The translations under genes and the position numbers were made by a program. A DNA stretch of 64,000 nt, taken from positions 12,681,501 to 12,745,500 of the forward strand of contig CM037459.1 in assembly GCA_021014325.1 (NCBI GenBank), written 5' to 3'. The stretch comes from Plazaster borealis. Taxonomy: Eukaryota; Echinodermata; Asteroidea; Forcipulatida; Labidiasteridae. Of this stretch, positions 1-8,689 are shown in pieces; within the stretch, counting starts at the first letter, position 1; every line of letters starts with the position of its first letter. The notes under the pieces were generated by a model, which worked only from the letters and a program-made list of their open reading frames with translations, did not search any database and was not told where the DNA came from.

Positions 1-260
1 ACTAAGCATGCTAGAGACACAAAATTTATATCCAAATCTGCCTCTCATATCCCTGAGTCCGAAAATTAGAGTTTTATGGCAACTTTGTGCAATCTTCATA
101 CCGGAAATGACCAGCAAGTGCGGATAGTCAGAATGTTCCTCAGAAGCATGTTCAATGGGATTTTTGTACACACAACTGTCACTGAGAGAAATACAACAAA
201 AGGACCGCCAAATCACCCCCAGAATAATCTTGGATTTGTACAGGTTTTATACCACTGGAA

Positions 261-277
261 AGCCCATCTCAAGGGCT
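261..277. repeat. Short dyad AGCCC...GGGCT (example in U1)
   Basis: AGCCC (261-265) and GGGCT (273-277) can pair as a 5-bp stem around the 7-base loop ATCTCAA. The same dyad is present in units carrying CCCATCTCAAGGGC or CCCACCTCAAGGGC. It lies in the most variable part of the monomer and follows TACCACTGGAAAG. Functional meaning is unknown. Confidence 0.6.
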
Positions 278-1346
278 CTCTCCTCGTGCTAATTTCGGTT
301 CCGTGACGGTTTTGAAGGGCGAAGAGAGCGGCCAGGAGTAGGGTTGCTACCACCACCAACTGGGGCTACGTATCAACACCAGCAAGGCATTTCCTGCCGA
401 AAAACGGTTTGAAACAAATTCTGCGCTATGTTTGACAATAAGTCATGAACTAAGCATGCTAGAGACACAAAAATTATATCCAAATCTGCCTCTCATATCC
501 CTGAGTCCGAAAATTAGAGTTTTATGGCCACTTTGTGCAATCTTCATACCGGAAATGACCAGCAAGTGGGGATACTCACAATGTTCCTCAGAAGCATGTT
601 CAATGGGATTTTTGTACACAGAACTGTCACTGAGAGAAATACAACATAAGGAAGGCCAAATCACCCCCAGAATAATGTTGGATTTGTACAAGTTTTATAC
701 CACTGGAAAGCCCATCCCAGGGGCTCTCTCTTCGTGCTAGTTTCGGTTCCGTGACGGTTTTGAAGGGCCAAGAGAGCGGCCAGGAAGTAGGGTTGCTACC
801 ACCACCAACTGGGGCTACGTATCAACACCAGCAAGGCATTTCCTGCCGAAAAACGGTTTGAAACAAATTCTGCGCTACGTTTGACAATAACTCATGAACT
901 AAGCATGCTAGAGACACAAAATTTATATCCAAATCTGCCTCTCATATCCCTGAGTCCGAAAATCAAAGTTTTAAGGCCACTTTGTGCAATCTTCGTACCG
1001 GAATTGACCAGCAAGTGCGGATAGTCAGAATGTTCCTCAGAAGCATGTTCAATGGGATTTTTGTACACAGAACTGTCACCGAGAGAAATACAACATAAGG
1101 AAGGCCAAATCACCCCCAGAATAATGTTGGATTTGTACAAGTTTTATACCACTGAAAAGCCCATCCCAGGGGCTCTCTCCTCGTGCTAGTTTCGGTTCCG
1201 TGACGGTTTTGAAGGGCCAAGAGAGCGGCCAGGAAGTAGGGTTGCTACCACCACCAACTGGGGCTACGTATCAACACCAGCAAGGCATTTCCTGCCGAAA
1301 AACGGTTTGAAACAAATTCTGCGCTACGTTTGACAATAACTCATGA

Positions 1347-2243
1347 ACTGAGCACGCTAGAGACACAAAATTTATATCCAAATCTGCCTCTCATATCCCT
1401 GAGTCCGAAAATCAAAGTTTTAAGGCCACTTTGTGCAATCTGCGTACCGGAATTGACCAGCAAGTGCGGATAGTCAGAATGTTCCTCAGAAGCATGTTCA
1501 ATGGGATTTTTGTACACAGAACTGTCACCGAGAGAAATACAACAAAAGGACGGCCAAATCACCCCCAGAATAATGTTGGATTTGTACAAGCTTTATACCA
1601 CTGGAAAGCCCATCTCAAGGGCTCTCTCCTCGTGCTAGTTTCGGTTCCGTGACGATTTTGAAGGGCGAGGAGAGCGGCCAGGAAGTAGGGTTGCTACCAC
1701 CACCAACTGGATCTACGTATCGACACTAGCAAGGCATTTTCTGCCGAAAAAAGGTTTGAAACAAGTTCTGCGCTATGTTTGACAATCACTCATGAACTAA
1801 GCATGCTAGACACACAAAATTTATATCCAAATCTGCCTCTCATATCCCTGAGTCCGAAAATTAAAGTTTTATGGCCACTTTGTGCAATCTTCATACCGGA
1901 AATGACCAGTGAGTGGGGATACTCAGAATGTTCCTCAGAAGCATGTTCAATGGGATTTTTGTACACAGAACTGTCACTGAGAGAAATACAACAAAAGGAC
2001 GGCCAAATCACCCCCAGAATAATGCTGGATTTGTACAAGTTTTATACCACTGGAAAGCCCATCTCAGGGGCTCTCTCCTCGACATAGTTTCGTTTCTGTG
2101 ACGATTTTCTAGGCGAGGAGAGCGGCCAGGTAGTAGGGTTTCTACCACCACCAACTGGGGCTACGTATCAACACTGGGTAGGCATTTCCTGCCGAAAAAC
2201 GGTTTGAAACAAATTCTGCGCTACGTTTGACAATAACTCATGA
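1347..2243. repeat. 897-bp dimer, copy 1 (U4-U5)
   Basis: U4 (449 bp) carries CACCGAGAG, ACAAGCTTTATACC, CTGGATCTACGTATCGACAC and the downstream ACAAGTTCTGCGC; U5 (448 bp) follows after GACAATCACTC. The same combination and the same 897-bp length recur at 9138 and 14060, so the pair moved or was copied as one block. Confidence 0.8.
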
Positions 2244-3140
2244 ACTAAGCATGCTAGAGACACAAAATTTATATCCAAATCTGCCTCTCATATCCCTGAG
2301 TCCGAAAATCAAAGTTTTGTGGCCACTTTGTGCAATCTTCATACCGGAAATGACCAGCAAGTGGGGATACTCACAATGTTCCTCAGCCGCATGTTCAATG
2401 GGATTTTTGTACACAGAACTGTCACTGAGAGAAATACAACATAAGGAAGGCCAAATCGCCCCCAGAATAATGTTGGATTTGTACAAGTTTTATACCACTG
2501 GAAAGCCCATCTCAAGGGCTCTCTCCTCGACATAGTTTCGTTTCTGTGATGATTTTGTAGGCGAGGAGAGCGGCCAGGAATTAGGGTTGCTACCACCACC
2601 AACTGGTGCTACGTATCAACACTAGCAAGGCATTTCCTGCCGAAAAAAGGTTTGAAACAAATTCTGCGGTACGTTTGACAATAACTCATGAACTAAGCAT
2701 GCTAGAGACACAAAATTTATATCCAAATCTGCCTCTCATATCCCTGAGTCCGAAAATCAAAGTTTTGTGGCCACTTTGTGCAATCTTCATACCGGAAATG
2801 ACCAGCAAGTGGGGATACTCAGAATGTTCCTCAGCCGCATGTTCAATGGGATTTTTGTACACAGAACTGTCACTGAGAGAAATACAACATAAGGAAGGCC
2901 AAATCGCCCCTCAGAATAATGTTGGATTTGTACAAGTTTTATACCACTGGAAAGCCCATCTCAAGGGCTCTCTCCTCGTGCTAGTTTCGGTTCCGTGACG
3001 ATTTTGAAGGCGAGGAGAGCGGCCATGAAGTCGGGTTGCTACCACCACCAACTGGGGCTACGTATCAACACTAGCAAGGCATTTCCTGCCGAAAAACGGT
3101 TTGAAACAAATTCTGCACTATGTTTGACAATGACTCATGA
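2244..3140. repeat. Dimer with CAGCCGCATG, copy 1 (U6-U7)
   Basis: U6 and U7 carry TCAGCCGCATG and ATCGCCCC (CCCCTCAG in U7). U6 also has GTGATGATTTTG, GGAATTAGGG, TGGTGCTACG and CTGCGGTACG. All of these recur 1794 bp downstream in U10-U11. U7 differs from U11 only toward its 3' part, where it switches to the CGTGCTAG type. Confidence 0.85.
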
Positions 3141-4037
3141 ACTAAGCATGCTAGAGACACAAAATTTATATCCAAATCTGCCTCTCATATCCCTGAGTCC
3201 GAAAATTAAAGTTTTATGGCCACTTTGTGCAATCTTCATACCGGAAATGACCAGCGAGTGGGGATACTCAGAATGTTGCTCAGACGCATGTTCAATGGGA
3301 TTTTTGTACACAGAACTGTCACTGAGAGAAATACAACAAAAGGACGGCCAAATCACCCCCTGAATAATGCTGGATTTGTACAAGTTTTATACCACTGGAA
3401 AGCCCATCTCAAGGGCTCTCTCCTCGTGCTAGTTTCGGTTCCGTGACGATTTTGAAGGCGAGGAGAGCGGCCATGAAGTCGGGTTGCTACCACCACCAAC
3501 TGGGGCTACGTATCAACACTAGCAAGGCATTTCCTGCCGAAAAACGGTTTGAAACAAATTCTGCACTATGTTTGACAATGACTCATGAACTAAGCATGCT
3601 AGAGACACAAAATTTATATCCAAATCTGCCTCTCATATCCCTGAGTCCGAAAATTAAAGTTTTATGGCCACTTTGTGCTATCTTCATACCGGAAATGACC
3701 AGCGAGTGGGGATACTCAGAATGTTCCTCAGACGCATGTTCAATGGGATTTTTGTACACAGAACTGTCACTGAGAGAAATACAACAAAAGGACGGCCAAA
3801 TCACCCCCTGAATAATGCTGGATTTGTACAAGTTTTATACCACTGGAAAGCCCATCTCAAGGGCTCTCTCCTTGACATAGTTTCGTTTCTGTTTACGCTT
3901 TTGTAGGCGAGGAGAGCGGCCAGGAAGTAGGGTTGCTACCACCACCAACTGGGGCTACGTATCAACACAAGCAAGGCATTTCCTGCCGAAAAACGGTTTG
4001 AAACAAATTCTGCGCTACGTTTGACAATAACTCATGA

Positions 4038-4934
4038 ACTAAGCATGCTAGAGACACAAAATTTATATCCAAATCTGCCTCTCATATCCCTGAGTCCGAA
4101 AATCAAAGTTTTGTGGCCACTTTGTGCAATCTTCATACCGGAAATGACCAGCAAGTGGGGATACTCACAATGTTCCTCAGCCGCATGTTCAATGGGATTT
4201 TTGTACACAGAACTGTCACTGAGAGAAATACAACATAAGGAAGGCCAAATCGCCCCCAGAATAATGTTGGATTTGTACAAGTTTTATACCACTGGAAAGC
4301 CCATCTTAAGGGCTCTCTCCTCGACATAGTTTCGTTTCTGTGATGATTTTGTAGGCGAGGAGAGCGGCCAGGAATTAGGGTTGCTACCACCACCAACTGG
4401 TGCTACGTATCAACACTAGCAAGGCATTTCCTGCCGAAAAAAGGTTTGAAACAAATTCTGCGGTACGTTTGACAATCACTCATGAACTAAGCATGCTAGA
4501 GACACAAAATTTATATCCAAATCTGCCTCTCATATCCCTGAGTCCGAAAATCAAAATTTTGTGGCCACTTTGTGCAATCTTCATACCGGAAATGACCAGC
4601 AAGTGGGGATACTCAGAATGTTCCTCAGCCGCATGTTCAATGGGATTTTTGTACACAGAACTGTCACTGAGAGAAATACAACATAAGGAAGGCCAAATCG
4701 CCCCTCAGAATAATGTTGGATTTGTACAAGTTTTATACCACTGGAAAGCCCATCTCAAGGGCTCTCTCCTCGACATAGTTTCGTTTCTGTGATGATTTTG
4801 TAGGCCAGGAGAGCGGCCAGGAAGTAGGGTTGCTACCACCACCAACTGGGGCTACGTATCAACACTAGCAAGGCATTTCCTGCCGAAAAACGGTTTGAAA
4901 CAAATTCTGCGCTATGTTTGACAATAACTCATGA
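4038..4934. repeat. Dimer with CAGCCGCATG, copy 2 (U10-U11)
   Basis: A near-exact copy of U6-U7, with shared private changes (CAGCCGCATG, ATCGCCCC, GATGATTTTG, GGAATTAGGG, CTGCGGTACG). U8-U9 lie between the two copies, so U6-U9 and U10 onward form a local tetramer spacing of 1794 bp. Confidence 0.85.
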
Positions 4935-6726
4935 ACTAAGCATGCTAGAGACACAAAATTTATATCCAAATCTGCCTCTCATATCCCTGAGCCCGAAAAT
5001 CAAAGTTGTATGGCCACTTTGAGCAATCTTCATACCGGAAATGACCAGCGAGTGGGGATACTCAGAACGTTCCTCAGAAGCATGTTCAATGGGATTTTTG
5101 TACACAGAACTGTCGCTGAGAGAAATACAACATAAGGACGGCCAAATCACCCCCAGAATAATGCTGGATTTGTGCAAGTTTTATACCACCGGAAAGCCCA
5201 TTTCAAGAGCTCTCTCCTCGTCCTAGTTTCATGTCTGTCACGATTTGTAGGCCAGAAGAGCGGCCAGGAAGTAGGGTTGCTACCACCACCAACTGGGGCT
5301 ACGTATCAACACAAGCAAGGCATTTCCTGTTGAAAAACGGTTTGAAAGAAATTCTGCCCTATGTTTGACAATAACTCATGAACTAAGCATGCTAGAGACA
5401 CAAAATTTATATCCAAATCTGCCTCTCATATCCCTGAGTTTGAAAATCAAAGTTTTATGGCCACTTTCTGCAATCTTCATACCGGAAATGACCAGCGAGT
5501 GGGGATACTCAGAATGTTCCTCAGAAGCATGTTCAATGGGATTTTTGTACACAGAACTGTCACTGAGAGAAATACAACAGAAGGACGGCCAAATCATCCC
5601 CGGAATAATGTTGGATTTGTGCAAGTTTTATACCACTGGAAAGCCCATTTCCAGAGCTCTCTCCTTGTCCTAGTTTCGTTTCTGTGACGATTTTGTAGGC
5701 CAGGAGAGCGGCCAGGAAGTAGGGTTGCTACCACCACCAACTGGGGCTACGTATCAACACTAGCAAGGGATTTCCTGCAGAAAAAAAGGTTTGAAACAAA
5801 TTCTGCGCTATGTTTGACAATAACTCATGAACTAAGCATGCTAGAGACACAAAATTTATATCTAAATCTGCCTCTCATATCTCTGAGCCCGAAAATCAAA
5901 GTTGTATGGCCACTTTGAGCAATCTTCATACCGGAAATGACCAGCGAGTGGGGATACTCAGAACGTTCCTCAGAAGCATGTTCAATGGGATTTTTGTACA
6001 CAGAACTGTCACTGAGAGAAATACAACATAAGGACGGCCAAATCACCCCCAGAATAATATTGGATTTGTGCAAGTTTTATACCACCGGAAAGCCCATTTC
6101 AAGAGCTCTCTCCTCGTCCTAATTTCGTTTCTGTGACAATTTTGTAGGCCAGAAGAGCGGCCAGGAAGTGGGGTTGCTACCACCACCAACTGGGGCTACG
6201 TATCAACACAAGCAAGGCATTTCCTGCCGAAAAACGGTTTGAAACAAATTCTGCGCTATGTTTGACAATAACTCATCAACTAAGCATGCTAGAGACACAA
6301 AATTTATATCCAAATCTGCCTCTCATATCCCTGAGTCCGAAAATCAAAGTTGTATGGCCACTTTGAGCAATCTTCATACCGGAAATGACCAGCGAGTGGG
6401 GATACTCAGAATGTTCCTCAGAAGCATGTTCAATGGGATTTTTGTACACAGAACTGTCACTGAGAGAAATACAACATAAGGACGGCCAAATCACCCCCAG
6501 AATAATGTTGGATTTGTGCAAGTTTTATACCACTGGAAAGCCCATTTCAAGAGCTCTCTCCTCGTCCTAGTTTCGTTTCTGTGACGATTTTGTATGCCAG
6601 GAGAGCGGCCAGGAAGTAGGGTTGCTACCACCACCAACTGGGGCTACGTATCAACACAAGCAAGGCATTTTCTGCCGAAAAACGGTTTGAAACAAATTCT
6701 GCGCTATGTTTGACAATAACTCATGA
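4935..6726. repeat. Four-unit segment duplicated at 35 kb, copy 1 (U12-U15)
   Basis: Starts 4935, 5382, 5831, 6279; lengths 447, 449, 448, 448. Private markers: CGATTTGTAGGCCAGAAG and CCTGTTGAAAAACGG (U12), CTGAGTTTGAAAATC, CTTTCTGCAATC, ATCATCCCCGG and GCAGAAAAAAAGG (U13), TATCTAAATC and ATATCTCTGAGCCC (U14), TTGTATGCCAGG (U15). All recur in the same order at 35405-37192, about 30.5 kb away. Confidence 0.9.
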
Positions 6727-7330
6727 ACTAAACATGCTAGAGACACAAAGTTTATATCCAAATCTGCCTCTCATATCCCTGAGTCCGAAAATCAAAGTTG
6801 TATGGCCACTTTGAGCAATCTTCATACCGGAAATGACCAGCGAGTGGGGATACTCAGAATGTTCCTCAGACGCATGTTCAATGGGATTTTTGTACACAGA
6901 ACTGTCACTGAGAGAAATACAACATAAGGACGGCCAAATCACCCCCAGAATAATGTTGGATTTGTGCAAGTTTTATACCAGTGGAAAGCCCATTTCAAGA
7001 GCTCTCTCCTCGTCCTAGTTTCGTTTCTGTGACAATTTTGTAGGCCAGAAGAGCGGCCAGGAAGTAGGGTTGCTACCACCACCAACTGGGGCTACGTATC
7101 AACACAAGCAAGGGATTTCCTGCAGAAAAACGGTTTGAAACAAATTCTGCGCTATGTTTGACAATAACTCATGAACTAAGCATGCTAGAGACACAAAATT
7201 TATATCCAAATCTGCCTCTCATATCCCTGAGTCCGAAAATCAAAGTTGTATGGCCACTTTGAGCAATCTTCATACCGGAAATGACCAGCGAGTGGGGATA
7301 CTCAGAATGTTCCTCAGACGCATGTTCAAT

Positions 7331-7372
7331 GGGATTTTTGTACACAGAACTGTCACTGAGAGAAATACAACA
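7331..7372 (+). repeat. Most conserved core of the monomer (reference copy)
   Basis: This 42-base stretch, from GGGATTTTTGTACACAG to AATACAACA, is almost unchanged in the units read. Exceptions are rare: a one-T loss in the T5 run (U27, U30, U35, U54, U135, U142), GTAAACAG instead of GTACACAG (U52, U67), and small changes such as AGAATTG or AGAGTTG. Stretches like this in satellites are often candidate protein-binding or nucleosome-positioning segments, but no known box is recognised here. Confidence 0.7.
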
Positions 7373-7445
7373 TAAGGACGGCCAAATCACCCCCAGAATA
7401 ATGTTGGATTTGTGCAAGTTTTATACCAGTGGAAAGCCCATTTCA

Positions 7446-7453
7446 AGAGCTCT
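7446..7453. repeat. AGAGCTCT palindrome replacing the dyad (example in U17)
   Basis: In units with CCCATTTCAAGAGCTC the AGCCC/GGGCT stem is broken, but the same place now holds the perfect 8-bp palindrome AGAGCTCT, which includes a SacI-type site. The two states mark different subfamilies, so this segment keeps some dyad symmetry while changing sequence. Confidence 0.55.
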
Positions 7454-7500
7454 CTCCTCGTCCTAGTTTCGTTTCTGTGACAATTTTGTAGGCCAGAAGA

Positions 7501-7553
7501 GCGGCCAGGAAGTAGGGTTGCTACCACCACCAACTGGGGCTACGTATCAACAC
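7501..7553 (+). repeat. Second conserved segment of the monomer (reference copy)
   Basis: The stretch from GCGGCCAGGAAGTAGGG through CTACCACCACCAACTGGGG to TACGTATCAACAC is nearly invariant in the array. It follows directly on the variable GTAGGCSAG segment. Its most visible structural changes are a 6-bp insertion after TACGT in U66 and U69 and a 3-bp loss at the same place in U83 and U92, so the TACGTA site is a small indel hotspot within an otherwise conserved region. Confidence 0.65.
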
Positions 7554-7622
7554 AAGCAAGGGATTTCCTGCAGAAAAACGGTTTGAAACAAATTCTGCGC
7601 TATGTTTGACAATAACTCATGA

Positions 7623-8045
7623 ACTAAGCATGCTAGAGACACAAAATTTATATCCAAATCTGCCTCTTATATCCCTGAGTCCGAAAATCAAAGTTGTATG
7701 GCCACTTTGAGCAATCTTCATACCGGAAATGACCAGCGAGTGGGGATACTCAGAATGTTCCTCAGAAGCATGTTCAATGGGATTTTTGTACACAGAATTG
7801 TCACTGAGAGAAATACAACATAAGGACGGCCAAATCACCCCCAGATTAATGTTGGATTTGTGCAAGTTTTATACCTCTCCTCGTCCTAGTTTCGTTTCTG
7901 TGACGATTTTGTAGGCGAGGAGAGCGGCCAGGAAGTAGGGTTGCTACCACCACCAACTGGGGCTACGTATCAACACAAGCAAGGCATTTCCTGCCGAAAA
8001 ACGGTTTGAAACAAATTCTGCGCTATGTTTGACAATAACTCATGA
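7623..8045. repeat. 423-bp monomer with 25-bp deletion (U18)
   Basis: The segment ACTGGAAAGCCC...GAGCTC is absent; TTTATACC joins directly to TCTCCTCGTCC at 7875/7876. The unit also carries AGAATTGTCACTG and CCAGATTAATG. Both marks and the same deletion recur in U39 (junction 17445/17446), so the two descend from one event. Confidence 0.92.
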
Positions 8046-8689
8046 ACTAATCATGCTAGAGACACAAAATTTATATCCAAATCTGCCTCTCATATCCCTG
8101 AGTCCGAAAATTAAAGTTTTATGGGAACTTTGTGCAGTCTTCATACCGGAAATGACCAGCAAGTGGGGATACTCAGAATGTTCCTCAGAAGCATCTTCAA
8201 TGGGATTTTTGTACACAGAACTGTCACTGAGAGAAATACAACATAAGGAAGGCCAAATCACCCCCAGAATAATGTTGGATTTGTACAAGTTTTATACCAC
8301 TGGAAAGCCCATCTCAAGGGCTCTCTCCTCGACATAGTTTCGTTTCTCTGACGAGCGAGTGGGGATACTCAGAACGTTCCTCAGACGCATGTTCAATGGG
8401 ATTTTTGTACACAGAACTGTCACTGAGAGAAATACAACAAAAGGACGGCCAAATCACCCCCTGAATAATGCCGGATTTGTACAAGTTTTATACCACTGGA
8501 AAGCCCATCTCAAGGGCTCTCTCCTCGTGCTAGTTTCGGTTCCGTGACGATTTTGAAGGCGAGGAGAGCGGCCATGAAGTCGGGTTGCTACCACCACCAA
8601 CTGGGGCTACGTATCAACACTAGCAAGGCATTTCCTGCCGAAAAACGGTTTGAAACAAATTCTGCACTATGTTTGACAATGACTCATGA
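8046..8689. repeat. 644-bp chimeric unit with 196-bp partial duplication (U19)
   Basis: The unit runs normally to unit position 309 (TTTCTCTGACGA, ending at 8354). It then jumps back to unit position 114 (GCGAGTGGGG from 8355) and continues to the end, so positions 114-309 are present twice. The second part carries TCAGACGCATG, CCCCTGAATAATGC and GGCCATGAAGTCGGG, like U7-U9. The two halves therefore come from different units. The junction has at most one base of homology, unlike the in-register exchanges elsewhere. Confidence 0.92.

Larger units (their letters stand above)
1..4934. repeat. Subfamily-A block, U1-U11
   Basis: Unit starts: 1, 449, 898, 1347, 1796, 2244, 2692, 3141, 3589, 4038, 4486. 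These units mostly carry TTTTATGGCCACTTTGTGC, GTACAAG and CACTAGC. They end their variable segment in CTCGTGCTAGTTTCGGTTCC (U1-U4, U7, U8) or CTCGACATAGTTTCG (U5, U6, U10, U11; CTTGACATAG in U9). These junction motifs are otherwise seen only at 8046-10481 and 14060-14956. U2 and U3 are near-identical neighbours, as are U8 and U9 (both with the change CCCCTGAATAATGC), which indicates recent one-unit duplications. Confidence 0.85.
7175..7622 (+). repeat. Reference 448-bp monomer (U17)
   Basis: A representative full-length unit used here to describe internal landmarks. Approximate unit positions are: the CTGAGTCCGAAAATC segment at 53-68, the TTTGWGCAA diagnostic site at about 85, ACCGGAAATGACCAGC at about 100-116, the strongly conserved GGGATTTTTGTACACAG core at 157-198, the variable CCCATYTCAAGRGCTC segment at 262-278, a variable GTAGGCSAG/GTACGCGAG segment at about 311-322, the conserved GCGGCCAGGAAGTAGGG stretch at 327-379, and CCGAAAAACGGTTTGAAAC near 398-416. 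It contains one BsrGI-type site (TGTACA) and one TACGTA site. About 44% G+C by hand count over 420 of its bases. Confidence 0.95.
6727..8045. repeat. U16-U18, ending in the 25-bp-deleted monomer
   Basis: Starts 6727, 7175, 7623. U16 has the private ACACAAAGTTTATATCC with AAACATGC; U16 and U17 share TATACCAGTGG and TCAGACGCATG. U18 is 423 bp because 25 bases of the TACCACTGGAAAGCCC region are missing. U16 and U18 recur as U38 and U39 (16745-17615). Confidence 0.85.

Noticed and set aside
432..740. Forward 102-codon open frames repeated in many units
   Set aside because: The start codon is TTG, not ATG; the frame is closed by TGA in units with TTTGAGC; the unit length of 448 is not a multiple of three, so no frame runs on from unit to unit; unit differences are mostly amino-acid changing. 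No known protein family is recognised.
7190..7205. TATA-like promoter element (TTTATATCC, TTTTATACC)
   Set aside because: Common A+T-rich words in every unit, with no downstream gene or other promoter signals to support them.
7169..7417. Reverse-strand 82-codon frame present in most units
   Set aside because: It begins at TTG (or GTG in units with ACCCCAGAAT), is disrupted by small indels and deletions in several units, and shows freely varying residues. Its persistence is explained by homogenisation of the array.
7466..7490. CENP-B box candidate at TTTCGTTTCTGTGACGA
   Set aside because: The required A and CGGG positions of the box (TTCG, 4 bases, A, 2 bases, CGGG) do not match.
7511..7520. 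Telomere-like AGTAGGGTT
   Set aside because: A single TAGGGTT heptamer-like match per unit, not in tandem; chance resemblance.
8347..8356. Hammerhead ribozyme core CTGACGAG
   Set aside because: It arises only at the U19 rearrangement junction, is absent from normal units, and has no correctly placed GAAA partner with flanking stems.
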